NCBI GenBank assembly: GCA_036365515.1 | Contig: CM070874.1 | Span: 46,809,083-46,873,082, forward strand | Direction: 5' to 3' | Source of the DNA: Torymus aiolomorphi | Taxonomy: Eukaryota; Arthropoda; Insecta; Hymenoptera; Torymidae | DNA: 64,000 bases | Part shown: piece by piece, positions 10,066 to 19,732 of the stretch | Position numbering within the stretch: the stretch's first letter is position 1 | Layout: each line of letters begins with the position of its first letter | Translations under genes and position numbers: made by a program | Notes under the pieces: generated by a model | The model's input: only the letters and a program-made list of their open reading frames with translations | The model's database searches: none | Told to the model about the DNA's origin: nothing

Positions 10066-11580
10066 TCAATCGGAGTCAGAATCTAATTCTGAGAGAAACC
10101 TCATTAAAAGTTTTCTTTTTTTTTTTGCTGTCTTTTGATCCATTCCATTAAGCTCAGTCTCAATAAGCATTCCGAATAATTCATCAGGATTATCAACTGG
10201 TTTATGTTGCTTATTTGGTTCATCGTGCAATTTCTTTTCAATTTTGCTTATTGTTGCATTGCAATTATTAAAAACTGATTGAATTACATCAATATGTTTA
10301 TTGTTGAACTTTTTATTCTGCTTGTTATCCGTAAAACATTTCTGTGGATATTGCGTTTTTGCTGGAGTAGATGCCACATTGGTAAATGAGCTACAATAAA
10401 AGAAAATATTTTTAGTTGTATTATAACTATTATATAGTCAATAAAAAAATGTTACTTCGGAATACAATGTTTACAATCATACTTGCTAAATTTATGTGTA
10501 TTTTTTTGCAATAAAGATTGTATCCGCTGAAAGAATGGCCATGACCGTCTGTTTGAAGCAGCAGCACCACTTCTAGTTTCTTTATCTTTTAACAACTTCT
10601 CTCTTGAGTAATGATCTATTAGTTTTTGCCAACGTGTCTTACAATTTTCAACTGTATACATACAATATTGAATTTATAGCACTTACAATTGATAATAGTT
10701 CATTTAAACCAACTCACCTGTATCATTCATTATAATACTGATGTCTTTCCAAGCATTGTAAGTCATGATTTGATCACTGTATCCTTTGGTGGCTTTGTCA
10801 TATAACCATGGGCGTTCTCCTACTAGATGCTTCCCTGACTTGTGTTTAAGTCTAATGTACATTGATTTTGTACGTCTTGCTCTTCTAATGTACATAAATT
10901 TTCTACAACATTTTGTTCTTCACCAAGCGAACATTCCTTCTGATCTCCATTAGTACTCGTTTCAGCTGCACATGTCTTATTGCTAAGTACTCCACTCGAT
11001 TTTTGTTTTTTACGCACAGTTCTGAAAGCATAAAGATTATTTAAAAATTATATTACAGCAGTTATAAAAAAATTTTAATGTTGTTATAATTACTTTCTTC
11101 TGTAAATGTGTGCATCCATGAAAAACATCTTCTCATAAAGTTTAAACTTTGTTTTAGGAGTAGTACCCAACTCTCGAGTCAAATCTCTTTTTTGCCGCTC
11201 TTTACAAAAATATTGTTTTAAACGTTTCCAGCGTGTTTGACACCTATCAACTAAAATAAAAGGCAATACTTAACATTTTTAATAAGTATTTTTTTTAATT
11301 ATTTGATGACAATACTTTTAATTATGTACATACCGCATGTATCCAAGGCTTCGCCAACATCACTCCAAGCTTTAGTAACTACCAATGAATCTGAATTTTT
11401 TTTATATAAACACGGCCTAGATTTCACTTCAACAATTAATTTTTCATCAAAATCATCATCATCATCGTCGTAGTCTAAATTGTTGCTATCAAAATTTTCT
11501 GCATCCTCATCGACGCGTAATTTTTTTGAGTAGTGATGAAAATCCATGTTGAACAGAAAATCAAACCAGAACTTTTTCAA
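10066..11580 (-). CDS. Harbinger MADF/Myb-like DNA-binding protein, multi-exon
   Basis: The minus strand carries at least five exon-like blocks: about 11580-11329, 11250-11093, 11023-10722, 10663-10449 and 10391-10066. Each is bounded by plausible GT-AG sites. The first two form one MADF-type domain (RPCLYKKNSDS, KAWSDVGEALD, RCQTRWKRLKQYF). A second appears further on (RPWLYDKATKG, TYNAWKDISIIMN, CKTRWQKLIDHY). The C-terminus resembles a BESS-like tail (LFGMLIETELNGMD, LLMRFLSEL). In the third block the reading frame changes between the acidic linker and the second MADF half near 10830-10840, so either an extra splice exists or the gene has a frameshift. In this superfamily the partner protein brings transposase to DNA. 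Confidence 0.75.
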
Positions 11581-12185
11581 TAACTATTACTTTTTCAATA
11601 TGTATTACTTTCAATAACACAATCTATTATAATACCACAATGTTGTCTGTTTTGTTGTTTTTGTTCAGAGTACTCAAACTCTCAAACCTCATACAGTGTT
11701 GTATCGTAAAATGTATAGGTTATTTCTTTGCCACCATAGGAACAGCGGAGCTGTTCCTTATATCTGTTCCTGTTCCTGTATCTGTTCCCTGTTGCTTTTT
11801 GCGTGTAACGGGCCTTACGACCCGAGTCGGGGTCTTCAAGCAGAAGGGCACTTCTACAATGGTCGCCGGGTTGACCGATTAGAATTTGGGAACGTTGCTC
11901 AATTAAGCGCTAAAGCGCACAGAGTTGCGGGAGGTTTAAATAAAACTCGAACAAGAGATTTAAAGTTTATTCCGTGTTTATTGAATTCGATATCACTTTA
12001 ATTAATGTCTTTAACAATTCTTTCGTTAATGTGTTCGTGACTCTATATAAACTTAAACTGTCAATAAGATAGAGGCAAATTTCGAGCACTGATGCAATAA
12101 CTGTCAATAAATTAGATTACGCGCACTGACGTAATACTTGTTACGAAGCTTTAAGAGGACTTGGTAACTTTCGACTAAAAGCTCA

Positions 12186-12330
12186 ACGGCGCAACGTACA
12201 CGGTAACAAAGACCAGACTAGTTGACGGCCGACTGTTTAGAGCTTCTGGGCGCAACGTGCACGGTACAAGGACCAGATTAGTTGGCTTGGATCGCAACGT
12301 ACACGGTTCAAGGACCAGATTAGTTGGCGA
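12186..12330. repeat. Three-copy direct repeat in LTR
   Basis: Three copies of a unit containing CGCAACGTRCACGGT and AGGACCAGAYTAGTTGG occur in tandem near 12187, 12250 and 12291 with spacing of 40 to 65 bases. They lie close to the presumed promoter of the LTR and could be regulatory sites. Confidence 0.7.
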
Positions 12331-12885
12331 TGACCCAGGTCTCAGCTACAAAGCGTCTCATGTACTCGGTAGCGACTGACTCTGGCGGCCCGGGGCTCTT
12401 CTTTTATATCCTGGACGCGGACCTTCGGCCGTTGACGATGATCCTTGCAGGAACACTATTGGTTGGAAGCTTTAGGTTGGTGGTGGGAGGCAGTATGATG
12501 TAGAGGCTGTAGGGCGCCAGGTTGCCTCAGAAGCCTCCCCCACTCGAGAGTCGAGGGCGTGACGATGGAAGGCCCCCTGACTCGAAAATAGGGTCGAGAG
12601 CGTTTAGATAGCGGGTGGGGAGCCACCCCCGTCAGTGGCGTAGGATGCTGCTGATCCGTGATTGGCCGTTGATGACGGCTCGGGCCGTTGGGTCGTTCCG
12701 CGCCACTGTGCGCCGGCTCCAGGAATTGTTTGTCGCTGCTGGACCGTTGACTCGTCCTTGAGGTGACCCTTATTGTTGACTGTCAGCTGTCTCTGGGGGT
12801 GCCTCACGGATAAATATTTCTTGGAAGTGTTTACGCTTTCCGTCTCTCGGAAGTGTTTACTGGTCTTCGTCCGTTGGATTGACCT

Positions 12886-13100
12886 TGTTGTCGTCCGTTG
12901 CTTGCCTTAGGGGTCATTCGTGTTGTCGTCCGTCGCTTGCCTTTGAGGGTCACTCGTGCTGTCGTCTGTCGCTTGTCTTTGAGGGTCACTCGTGTTATCG
13001 TCCGTCGCTTGTCTTTGAGGGTCACTCGTGTTGTCATCCGTCGCTTGTCCTTGAGGGTCACTCGTGTTGTCGTCTGTTGCTCATCCTCGGGGTGACTTCT
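12886..13100. repeat. 36-bp minisatellite, six copies, in LTR U3
   Basis: Six tandem copies of a 36-bp unit (core CCGTCGCTTG and GAGGGTCACTCG) are visible. Because 36 is a multiple of three, several frames stay open through it, but those peptides are repeat artefacts. Repeats in U3 often act as enhancers. Confidence 0.85.
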
Positions 13101-13605
13101 GTAACAGAGCTTTTCCTACCCGAGCGAGCTTCCCTAATGGACCATTATTATGCCTGCTATTATCGCTAATTATTATAATGTAATTAATGTTTATTGTCCA
13201 AATAGTTATTAATTTAATCGCAGATTACTACCGTTAATTTAGTTTTATTGCTAATCTCACTTTGTTCGTTAGCGCGTTGACCTTGCTATTAATAGTTTAA
13301 TTATACGGGCGCAATTACTATTTGTTAAAGGTAATTGGTTAATAAATTCATTATCGCTCGTTTATTGTCAATTCCTATTCGAGTTATTGTTAATATTACT
13401 TGTTTATGACTTAGTTGATTAACTATTTAATATATAGATTCTACCGCTGACATTTTAGATCGAGACTGCTATGGAAACGCATAAAGTTATTATTATTTAA
13501 TTTAACTTATATTTTATTTAATATTACTTCATTTAACTTTTATTAAAATTCGAGGTTCCATTGTAGAATTGCCCTTATGGATTTACGCAAACGCAGTTCA
13601 TAACA

Positions 13606-13623
13606 GTCCCCCCCTTCCTTTAA
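13606..13623 (-). other. Polypurine tract of copy B2
   Basis: On the minus strand an A/G run (AAAGGAAGGGGGGGAC) immediately precedes the LTR start TGTTATGAAC. That is the position and composition of a plus-strand primer for reverse transcription. Confidence 0.75.
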
Positions 13624-13677
13624 AATACGAACCCATGGTTCGGGCTTTTACCTCAAAATTAATTTAATAATTTTTTT

Positions 13678-14009
13678 GTTTTTTTTTTTTTTTTTTTTTA
13701 AGTGTAATTAACATTTATAAGGTAGAATTTAAAGGGTTAATTTGTAATAGAACAGATAAATAGAAAAAAGGGGATGAGGCTTATTAGATTTACCGGGATT
13801 ACGGAGTAGAAAGAGGGAAACTTCTTGGTTTTGAAAGATTTTTTTTTTTTTTTTTTTTGGGGATTTTTTTTTTTTACCTTTGGGATGGAAGAAGAGAAAA
13901 ACAATACACATTTAAAAAACTAGTTATATTTTAAATTTTGAAAAAAATACATGTTACAGACCTAAAGAAAATTCAATACAAAGTTAACGCCAAAAAGGAA
14001 AAAGGACAA

Positions 14010-14058
<49 letters not shown>

Positions 14059-14060
14059 TA
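13678..14060. repeat. Low-complexity 3' region: poly-T/A tracts and (TA)n
   Basis: T-runs occur at 13679-13698 and 13840-13875 and an alternating TA tract at 14010-14058. They lie between the stop of the Cys-rich ORF (14081) and the polypurine tract. The sequence resembles an AT-rich 3' UTR. No coding potential is seen. Confidence 0.8.
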
Positions 14061-14080
14061 AATATAAAATGACACCTGAT

Positions 14081-14662
14081 TCATTGAATAATTGAATCGA
14101 AGATGCTCCCTCTCAAGATCGCGCTGCCGTGCATATAATACACGTACGTGCACGCGGCACATTTGTTTAAACTCTTCACAGAGTGGGGATTAAACACGCA
14201 TCGGCACGGCGGCGTCTTCAGGTACGTATACAGCCCGACGGTGTGTATCCGCTTCACTCGCCAATTCTCTCCAGCCTCCCGGTAGCATGACAGGCATCGC
14301 CAATCTCGGCCTTCAGGAGCCATTAGGACATCAGCGGCACAATGGCCCACCCGATTGATACCTGTATTCCGCTTGTCCACCCGCCCCGCCAGGATCTTCT
14401 GAAGGTTCCGCAATTCTTTTGCGCTCCGCGGGACGGGTGGAATCAGGTATGACGCCCGTCCCTCCTCAGGAATAATAATTCTCTCAGGCGTTGCCACGAG
14501 TATACGCCTCTCTTCTATGAGAGGGGGAGGGGGTGGTGGTGCAATCGCCGGCGGCGCCCAGACCGGGTTAAAATACACCGGTGGCGGTGGTGGTATGGTG
14601 GTGGCTTCATCTACGATCACCACCTCTTGTTCATCCGTCGGCTCTAATTTTATCGGAAGCAT
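14081..14662 (-). CDS. Cys-rich protein of unknown function (family-B ORF3)
   Basis: This is an intact 193-residue frame, which I do not recognise from any named family. The N-terminal half is acidic then Pro-rich (runs of four to six prolines near residues 24 and 44). The C-terminal half is Cys-rich and starts at DWRCLSCYREAGENW, followed by HTVGLYTYLK, PPCRCVFNP and NKCAACTYVYYMHG. The CxxC pairs plus nearby His suggest a zinc-binding fold. A strong splice-acceptor-like sequence (CCTCCTTTTCAG) lies 6 bases before the ATG. It is 2.9 kb downstream of the B2 integrase on the same strand and inside the B2 3' LTR boundary. A homologue occupies the matching place after copy B3 (58869-59630). It may be an accessory retroelement gene or a captured host gene. 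Confidence 0.7.
   Translation of the reverse strand: MLPIKLEPTDEQEVVIVDEATTIPPPPPVYFNPVWAPPAIAPPPPPPLIEERRILVATPERIIIPEEGRASYLIPPVPRSAKELRNLQKILAGRVDKRNTGINRVGHCAADVLMAPEGRDWRCLSCYREAGENWRVKRIHTVGLYTYLKTPPCRCVFNPHSVKSLNKCAACTYVYYMHGSAILRGSIFDSIIQ
14651..14662 (-). promoter_or_regulatory. Splice-acceptor-like site before ORF3 and its start
   Basis: On the minus strand a pyrimidine-rich run ending CAG lies at about 14668-14680, a few bases upstream of the ATG. It suggests that ORF3 is expressed from a spliced transcript, as env is in some gypsy elements. This is inference from sequence only. Confidence 0.35.
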
Positions 14663-14821
14663 ATTTGCTGAAAAGGAGGAATCTGATTAGGTCGATAAAT
14701 AAAATGGTGTACCGTGAGGGGAGTAGGGTAAAGGGCGAGACGTGTTGAACGGGCGCTGCGACATGGCGGGTGCAAAAAAAGAATGACGTGAGGATGGGGG
14801 GAGTATGAAAAAGAAAGAAAT

Positions 14822-15450
<629 letters not shown>

Positions 15451-16050
15451 GCTAAAGAGAGGTAAAAGGGATGAGTAATCACTTACCTCACAAAGTTGAT
15501 CCAGAGAAGGTTCCTCCGCGCACCTGGAGTCCTTCGCTGGGCGCTGGTCGGAGGGAGAGTGAGGCCCCGTGCGCCGCGGGAGAAAGGAAGGAGCGTAAGG
15601 GCTGTTTCACGAGACGGCGAGACCATTGTTCCCTCCCGGGAAATCAGTGCTGCCACTTCACGTAACGCGGCGGACTACGGACTCCCCGTATAGATGGCGC
15701 GCGGCGCATCGACTTGGGATTCGGTTCGGCCGTGCAACGGGGAAAGAGTACATGCGGTAGTATAAATGGCGCAATTCCTTAGAGGAGGGTATCTGAGCCA
15801 TTTCGCCCATAAGGTGGTAGGATCTCACTCGGGATTCCTATATAATGGAAATGGTGGCTAGAAGCTTTGGAAGGGGAATGCTTTTCTTAAGGAGAAAGGG
15901 CTATAATTTCCTATTGCTAGGGGTGAAATTGCTGATAAATAATCTTTAAACCTTGCGGGTGGATTTTCAATGAGTCCCCTTAATTGTCAAGGGTCAATTC
16001 CAACGAATATTTTTAAGTTTTAAGGTTGAAATCTACTATGGAGCGTGGTT
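15451..16050. other. Non-coding part of B2 3' region
   Basis: The stretch is GC-rich until about 15740 and then AT-rich. Short open frames are present but none has a recognisable domain. It lies between two repeat arrays inside copy B2 and I see no gene in it. Confidence 0.5.
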
Positions 16051-16059
16051 AATTTAATT

Positions 16060-17215
16060 AATTAAGGGTGAAGTTTCAATGAAACATGGGTTTTAATTCA
16101 AATAATTTAATTCTTCAGGGGGGGAATATACAACGAAACGCGGGTTTTGATTTAAATCTAAGGGTGAATCTACGATAAAACACGGGTAATAATTTAAGGT
16201 TAAGGGTGAATCTACAATGAAACATGGGTTCTAATTTAAATAGTTTAAATTTTTAAGGGTGAGGCTACAATGAAACACGGGTTTTAATTTAAATAATTTA
16301 AAATTTTAAGGATGAAGCTACAATGAAACACGGGTTTTAATTTAAATATAAGGGTGAATCTACAATGAAACATGGGTTTTAATTTAAATAGTTTAAATTT
16401 TTAAGGGTGAAGCTACAATGAAACACGGGTGTTAATTTAAATAATTTCAATTTTTAAGGGTGAAGCTACAATGAAACACGGGTTTTAATTTAAATAATTT
16501 AAATTTTTAACGATGAAGCTACAATGAAACGCGGGTTTTAATTTAAATGTAAGGGTGAATCTATAATGAAACATGGGTTCTAATTTAAATAGTTTAAATT
16601 TTTAAGGGTGAGGCTACAATGAAACACGGGTTTTAATTTAAATAATTTAAATTTTTAAGGATGAAGCTTCAATGAAATACGGGTTTTAATTTAAATATAA
16701 GGGTGAATCTACAATGAAACATGGGTTTTAATTTAAATAGTTTAAATTTTTAAGGGTGAAGCTACAATGAAACACGGGTGTTAATTTAAATAATTTAAAT
16801 TTTTAAGGGTGAAGCTACAATGAAACACGGGTTTTAATTTAAATAATTTAAATTTTTAACGATGAAGCTACAATGAAACGCGGGTTTTAATTTAAATGTA
16901 AGGGTGAATCTACAATGAAACATGGGTTTTAATTTAAATAGTTTAAATTTTTAAGGGTGAAGCTACAATGAAACACGGGTGTTAATTTAAATAATTTAAA
17001 TTTTTAAGGGTGAAGCTACAATGAAACACGGGTTTTAATTTAAATAATTTAAATTTTTAAGGATGAAGCTACAATGAAACACGGGTTTTAATTTAAATGT
17101 AAGGGTGAATCTACAATTAAACATGGGTTTTAATTTAAATAGTTTAAATTTTTAAGGGTGAAGCTACAATGAAACGCGGATTGTAATTTAAATAATTCAA
17201 AATTTTAAGGGTAAA
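16060..17215. repeat. Minisatellite with higher-order structure (about 53-bp unit)
   Basis: About twenty tandem copies of a unit containing AAGGGTGAAGCTACAATGAA and ACACGGGTTTTAATTTAAAT are present. A shorter variant (about 42 bp, with GGGTGAATCTACAATG) recurs at 16205, 16350, 16552, 16699, 16902 and 17103. That gives an alternating spacing of about 146 and 202 bp. The array is not CRISPR-like, since repeats abut without unique spacers. It lies downstream of the B2 integrase. Confidence 0.93.
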
Positions 17216-17243
17216 GGGAGCCCCTGCCATCGCTCCCTTCTGT

Positions 17244-17384
17244 GAGATGCTTCCTATGGCTCGCCGGGACCCATCCTGATACAACGTATCAGGAGTACTT
17301 CCGGTTTCCCATCTCCAGAGCACCAAGCAAGAGATTATTTTAAACATTCTGGATTCTAACTCTAAGGCGAGCCCTGGCCATCTC
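17244..17384 (-). ncRNA. Conserved structured RNA block downstream of B2 integrase
   Basis: On the minus strand three nested pairings can be drawn. The outer stem is GAGATG with CATCTC (17379-17384 with 17244-17249). The middle stem is GGCTCGCC with GGCGAGCC (17366-17373 with 17258-17265). The inner hairpin is TCCTGATAC/GTATCAGGA with a 3-base loop (17274-17294). The corresponding block in copy B3 (57317-57443) has several substitutions that keep the middle and inner stems paired, and its reading frames are not conserved. It could be a packaging or RNA-processing signal. This is a prediction by eye. Confidence 0.55.
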
Positions 17385-17528
17385 TTCTATGACCCTTATT
17401 ACTGTATTTTTATTTAATTTAAACAAAGTACATGAATTCATAATTTTGATCGCAGCTAAATACAAAATTATAGGTAACGCAATAGAATAACATTATAAAT
17501 ATCGCACAAAGAAGAAACATGGATAAAT
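17385..17528. other. AT-rich spacer after B2 integrase
   Basis: This is the non-coding link between the integrase stop and the structured block. The same AT-rich link follows the B3 integrase. Confidence 0.4.
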
Positions 17529-19082
17529 TTAATTCGGTCGCAAACACGCATGTTTTAATTTGTCCAAATGGACTACTTTAGTTTTATTATTTCCTATATC
17601 TATTCTCACATTCCTATCGCCTATTAACTCAATTATTTTATACCGGCCTGCATATTGTTCATCAAATTTACCTATTCGTGGTTCCTTTAACAAATATACG
17701 TCTTCTCCGACCTTACAATTCTTTATATTTAATTTTTGGTCATAATATCTTTTCGAGTGTTCCTTTGCCTCTAATAATCGGGTTTTTGCCATTTTCTGAG
17801 TGTCGTTTAATTTAAATATTAGTTCGTCTAAGTACATTTCGTAGGTTTTTTCCACAGTTTTGGTCTCCAATTCCAAGGGTAGCCTCGCCTTCTGACCGAA
17901 TATTAATTCGTGGGGGGTAAAACCGTGCGCTGAATGAACCGACGTATTATACGAAAATATGGCCATTTTAATCCAAGCGTCCCAATCAGTTTTATCCGTG
18001 TACATTTTTAAATATTCTACTAATGAATGATGACTTCTTTCTAAGGATCCCATTGTTTGGGGATGGAAGGAGGTTGATCTTAATTGTTTAATTTTAAATA
18101 TTTTTGCTACTTTTTGCATTAAACTACTCTGAAAATTACTACCTTGATCGGTTTTTATGGCTTCGGGACAACCAAACCTAGTAATGAAATCGTGGACTAA
18201 CGCGGTGGCAACCATCTCAGGGGTCATATCGGAAATAGGAAGGGCGTCAGAATACTTAGTTAGGTTGCACTGGAGGGTTAATATATATTTATTCCCGGCT
18301 ACAGTTACAGGTAAGGGCCCTACGATATCCATCTCTAAGACTTCGAATGCCTTGCTAGGGGTTGTAGTAATCCTCATGGGCTGCTTTGTTTTTACTCGAA
18401 CTAGTTTCCTTTTTTGACATTCCTCGCAGGTTCTAACATATTCGGATATATCTTCCTTTATTCCAGGCCAAAAGTATCGTTCGCATACGCGGTGATAAGT
18501 TTTTGCGATGCCCTTGTGGCCCCCAATGGCTTAGTCATGGGCTTCGTTAATAATTCCCAACCTATCGTGTAGAGGTGGAATAATTACTTCGCCTGTGCAT
18601 ATAGTTAATTTTGGAAACCCGGTTTTCCAACGCGCTCGCAACGTTATCTCTATAGGCAACCAGTGATTCTTTTTCAAGCCGTCTCCGATTTTTGAGATAC
18701 TAATAGAATTTATTCCTTCCTCAATCATCGCAGTCCGGAGGGAGTCTAGACACTGAACTATTATAGTCGCACTTGCTGTTTCATCTGACTTCTCTTTGAC
18801 AAATAATGAGTATATTATTTTACCGGTTGATAATTTAGTTTGTACTATCGCGCCTATACCAATGGGCTCGGTTTTCAATTGTTCTATATCTATCATTTCT
18901 AAATCGGCTAATTGCTGACAAATGGGGGTACTTATTTCGCAATCTACTGACATGAAATGCGCGATATTATCTTTTCTCATTAAAAGTTGATCCCGGGAGT
19001 ATTCAACGGATGTTATCATTAACATTTGTTCAATATTATTCACGCAAAGTCGTATAACACATGTATTAACCTTGAGTATCAT
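17529..19082 (-). pseudogene. Integrase of copy B2 (one in-frame stop)
   Basis: The frame is in two parts, 19082-18531 and 18377-17529, in the same phase. The first holds the linker and pre-integrase region (SPLHDRLGIINEAHD-like end), and a stop at 18531-18533 falls just before the zinc-binding module. The second holds the DDE core, with the first Asp in LEMDIVGPL, the second in IKTDQGSNF, and the Glu in GSLERSHHS. A C-terminal GRYKII-type GPY/F module and a LDKLKHACLRP ending follow. No env-like frame follows directly. Confidence 0.9.
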
Positions 19083-19129
19083 AGGACGAATCTCCTCGTT
19101 ATCTGAGGTGTCTGGACTCTCTGTTTGAT

Positions 19130-19720
19130 CTATCGAGGTCTTGGGTAACTCTGCCTCGCTATTTGTATCGTTATCTGAGGTCTTGGGTATTCCTTTACTG
19201 CCTCACTATCTAGGGTCTTGGGGTTTTCTGAGGTCTTGGGTATCTCTGCCTCTTTATCTGAGCTCCCTAGTCTTTCTCTTCGCTTCCTGAGGTACGGGAA
19301 CTGTCTGTCATGATTGTCAATAGTGTGTGTATGGTTAGTGTTTATGTTAGTGTGCTGTAGATTGGTGGCGTGGTGTACGTGTACTGTTTCATCCCTACTT
19401 TTGCCTGGCGGGATTTCTTGATAGGAATTTTCCTGTTGGTCTCCGGCCCTATCCTTCTCATGACCCCCAGGAGCTTCGGTTGTGTAACCAACAACCGGAA
19501 TCTTAGCTAACCACCCAGTAATGCCTGACGGGATTTCTTGATAGGAATTTTCCTGTTGGTCCCCGGCCCTATACTTCCCAGAAATCATGAGAGCTTCGGT
19601 GGCATCCTCCGCACCTGGTTCATTGTTCTCTGTCTGTCGAGGTTTCTTGATGGGAATTTTCCCGTTAGCCTCCGGCCTGCACTCATTTAACTTGAGGCTA
19701 TTAGACGTGTAATCGACGTC
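19130..19720 (-). pseudogene. RNase H-integrase spacer with repeated peptide motif
   Basis: The region between RNase H and integrase encodes two copies of an AGDQQENSYQEIP motif, plus a more degenerate third at about 19640-19660. Copy B3 has two copies of the same motif. The DNA under it (AGGAAAATTCCTATCAAGAA) is unusually well conserved. A frame change separates this spacer from the integrase frame. Confidence 0.7.
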
Positions 19721-19732
19721 CTTTTTTCTAAC

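Larger units (their letters stand above)
7955..11814. mobile_element. Complete PIF/Harbinger DNA transposon
   Basis: The element is bounded by near-perfect terminal inverted repeats of roughly 98 bp starting GGCCCGTTACACGC and ending with its complement. It is flanked by the 3-bp duplication TTA (7952-7954 and 11815-11817), which is diagnostic of PIF/Harbinger. Inside are the two genes this superfamily needs: a DDE transposase on the plus strand and a MADF/Myb-like DNA-binding protein on the minus strand, arranged tail to tail. The transposase frame has no stop or frameshift, so the copy could be recent or still active. It inserted just inside the first bases of a family-B LTR. Confidence 0.95.
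11815..13605 (-). repeat. 3' LTR of Ty3/gypsy copy B2 (first bases displaced by Harbinger)
   Basis: The LTR starts TGTTA at 7950-7954, is interrupted by the Harbinger element, resumes at 11815 and ends ATAACA at 13605, about 1.8 kb in all. To its right lies a minus-strand polypurine tract, so it is the 3' LTR of the element at 13606-23760. Minus-strand promoter features fit: TATAAAAG near 12410 and an AATAAA near 11970. Two internal minisatellites are listed separately. The part nearest 11815 matches the B1 LTR. Confidence 0.8.

Noticed and set aside
12604..13169. Open frames in the B2 LTR (Lys/Thr-rich repeats)
   Set aside because: They arise from the 36-bp minisatellite, a multiple of three.
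16060..17215. Possible CRISPR array because of regular repeats
   Set aside because: Units abut with no unique spacers and the genome is eukaryotic; it is a minisatellite.
17385..17528. An env gene directly after B2 integrase
   Set aside because: No signal peptide, transmembrane segment or long frame in this spot; the only 3' frame is the soluble-looking Cys-rich ORF3.
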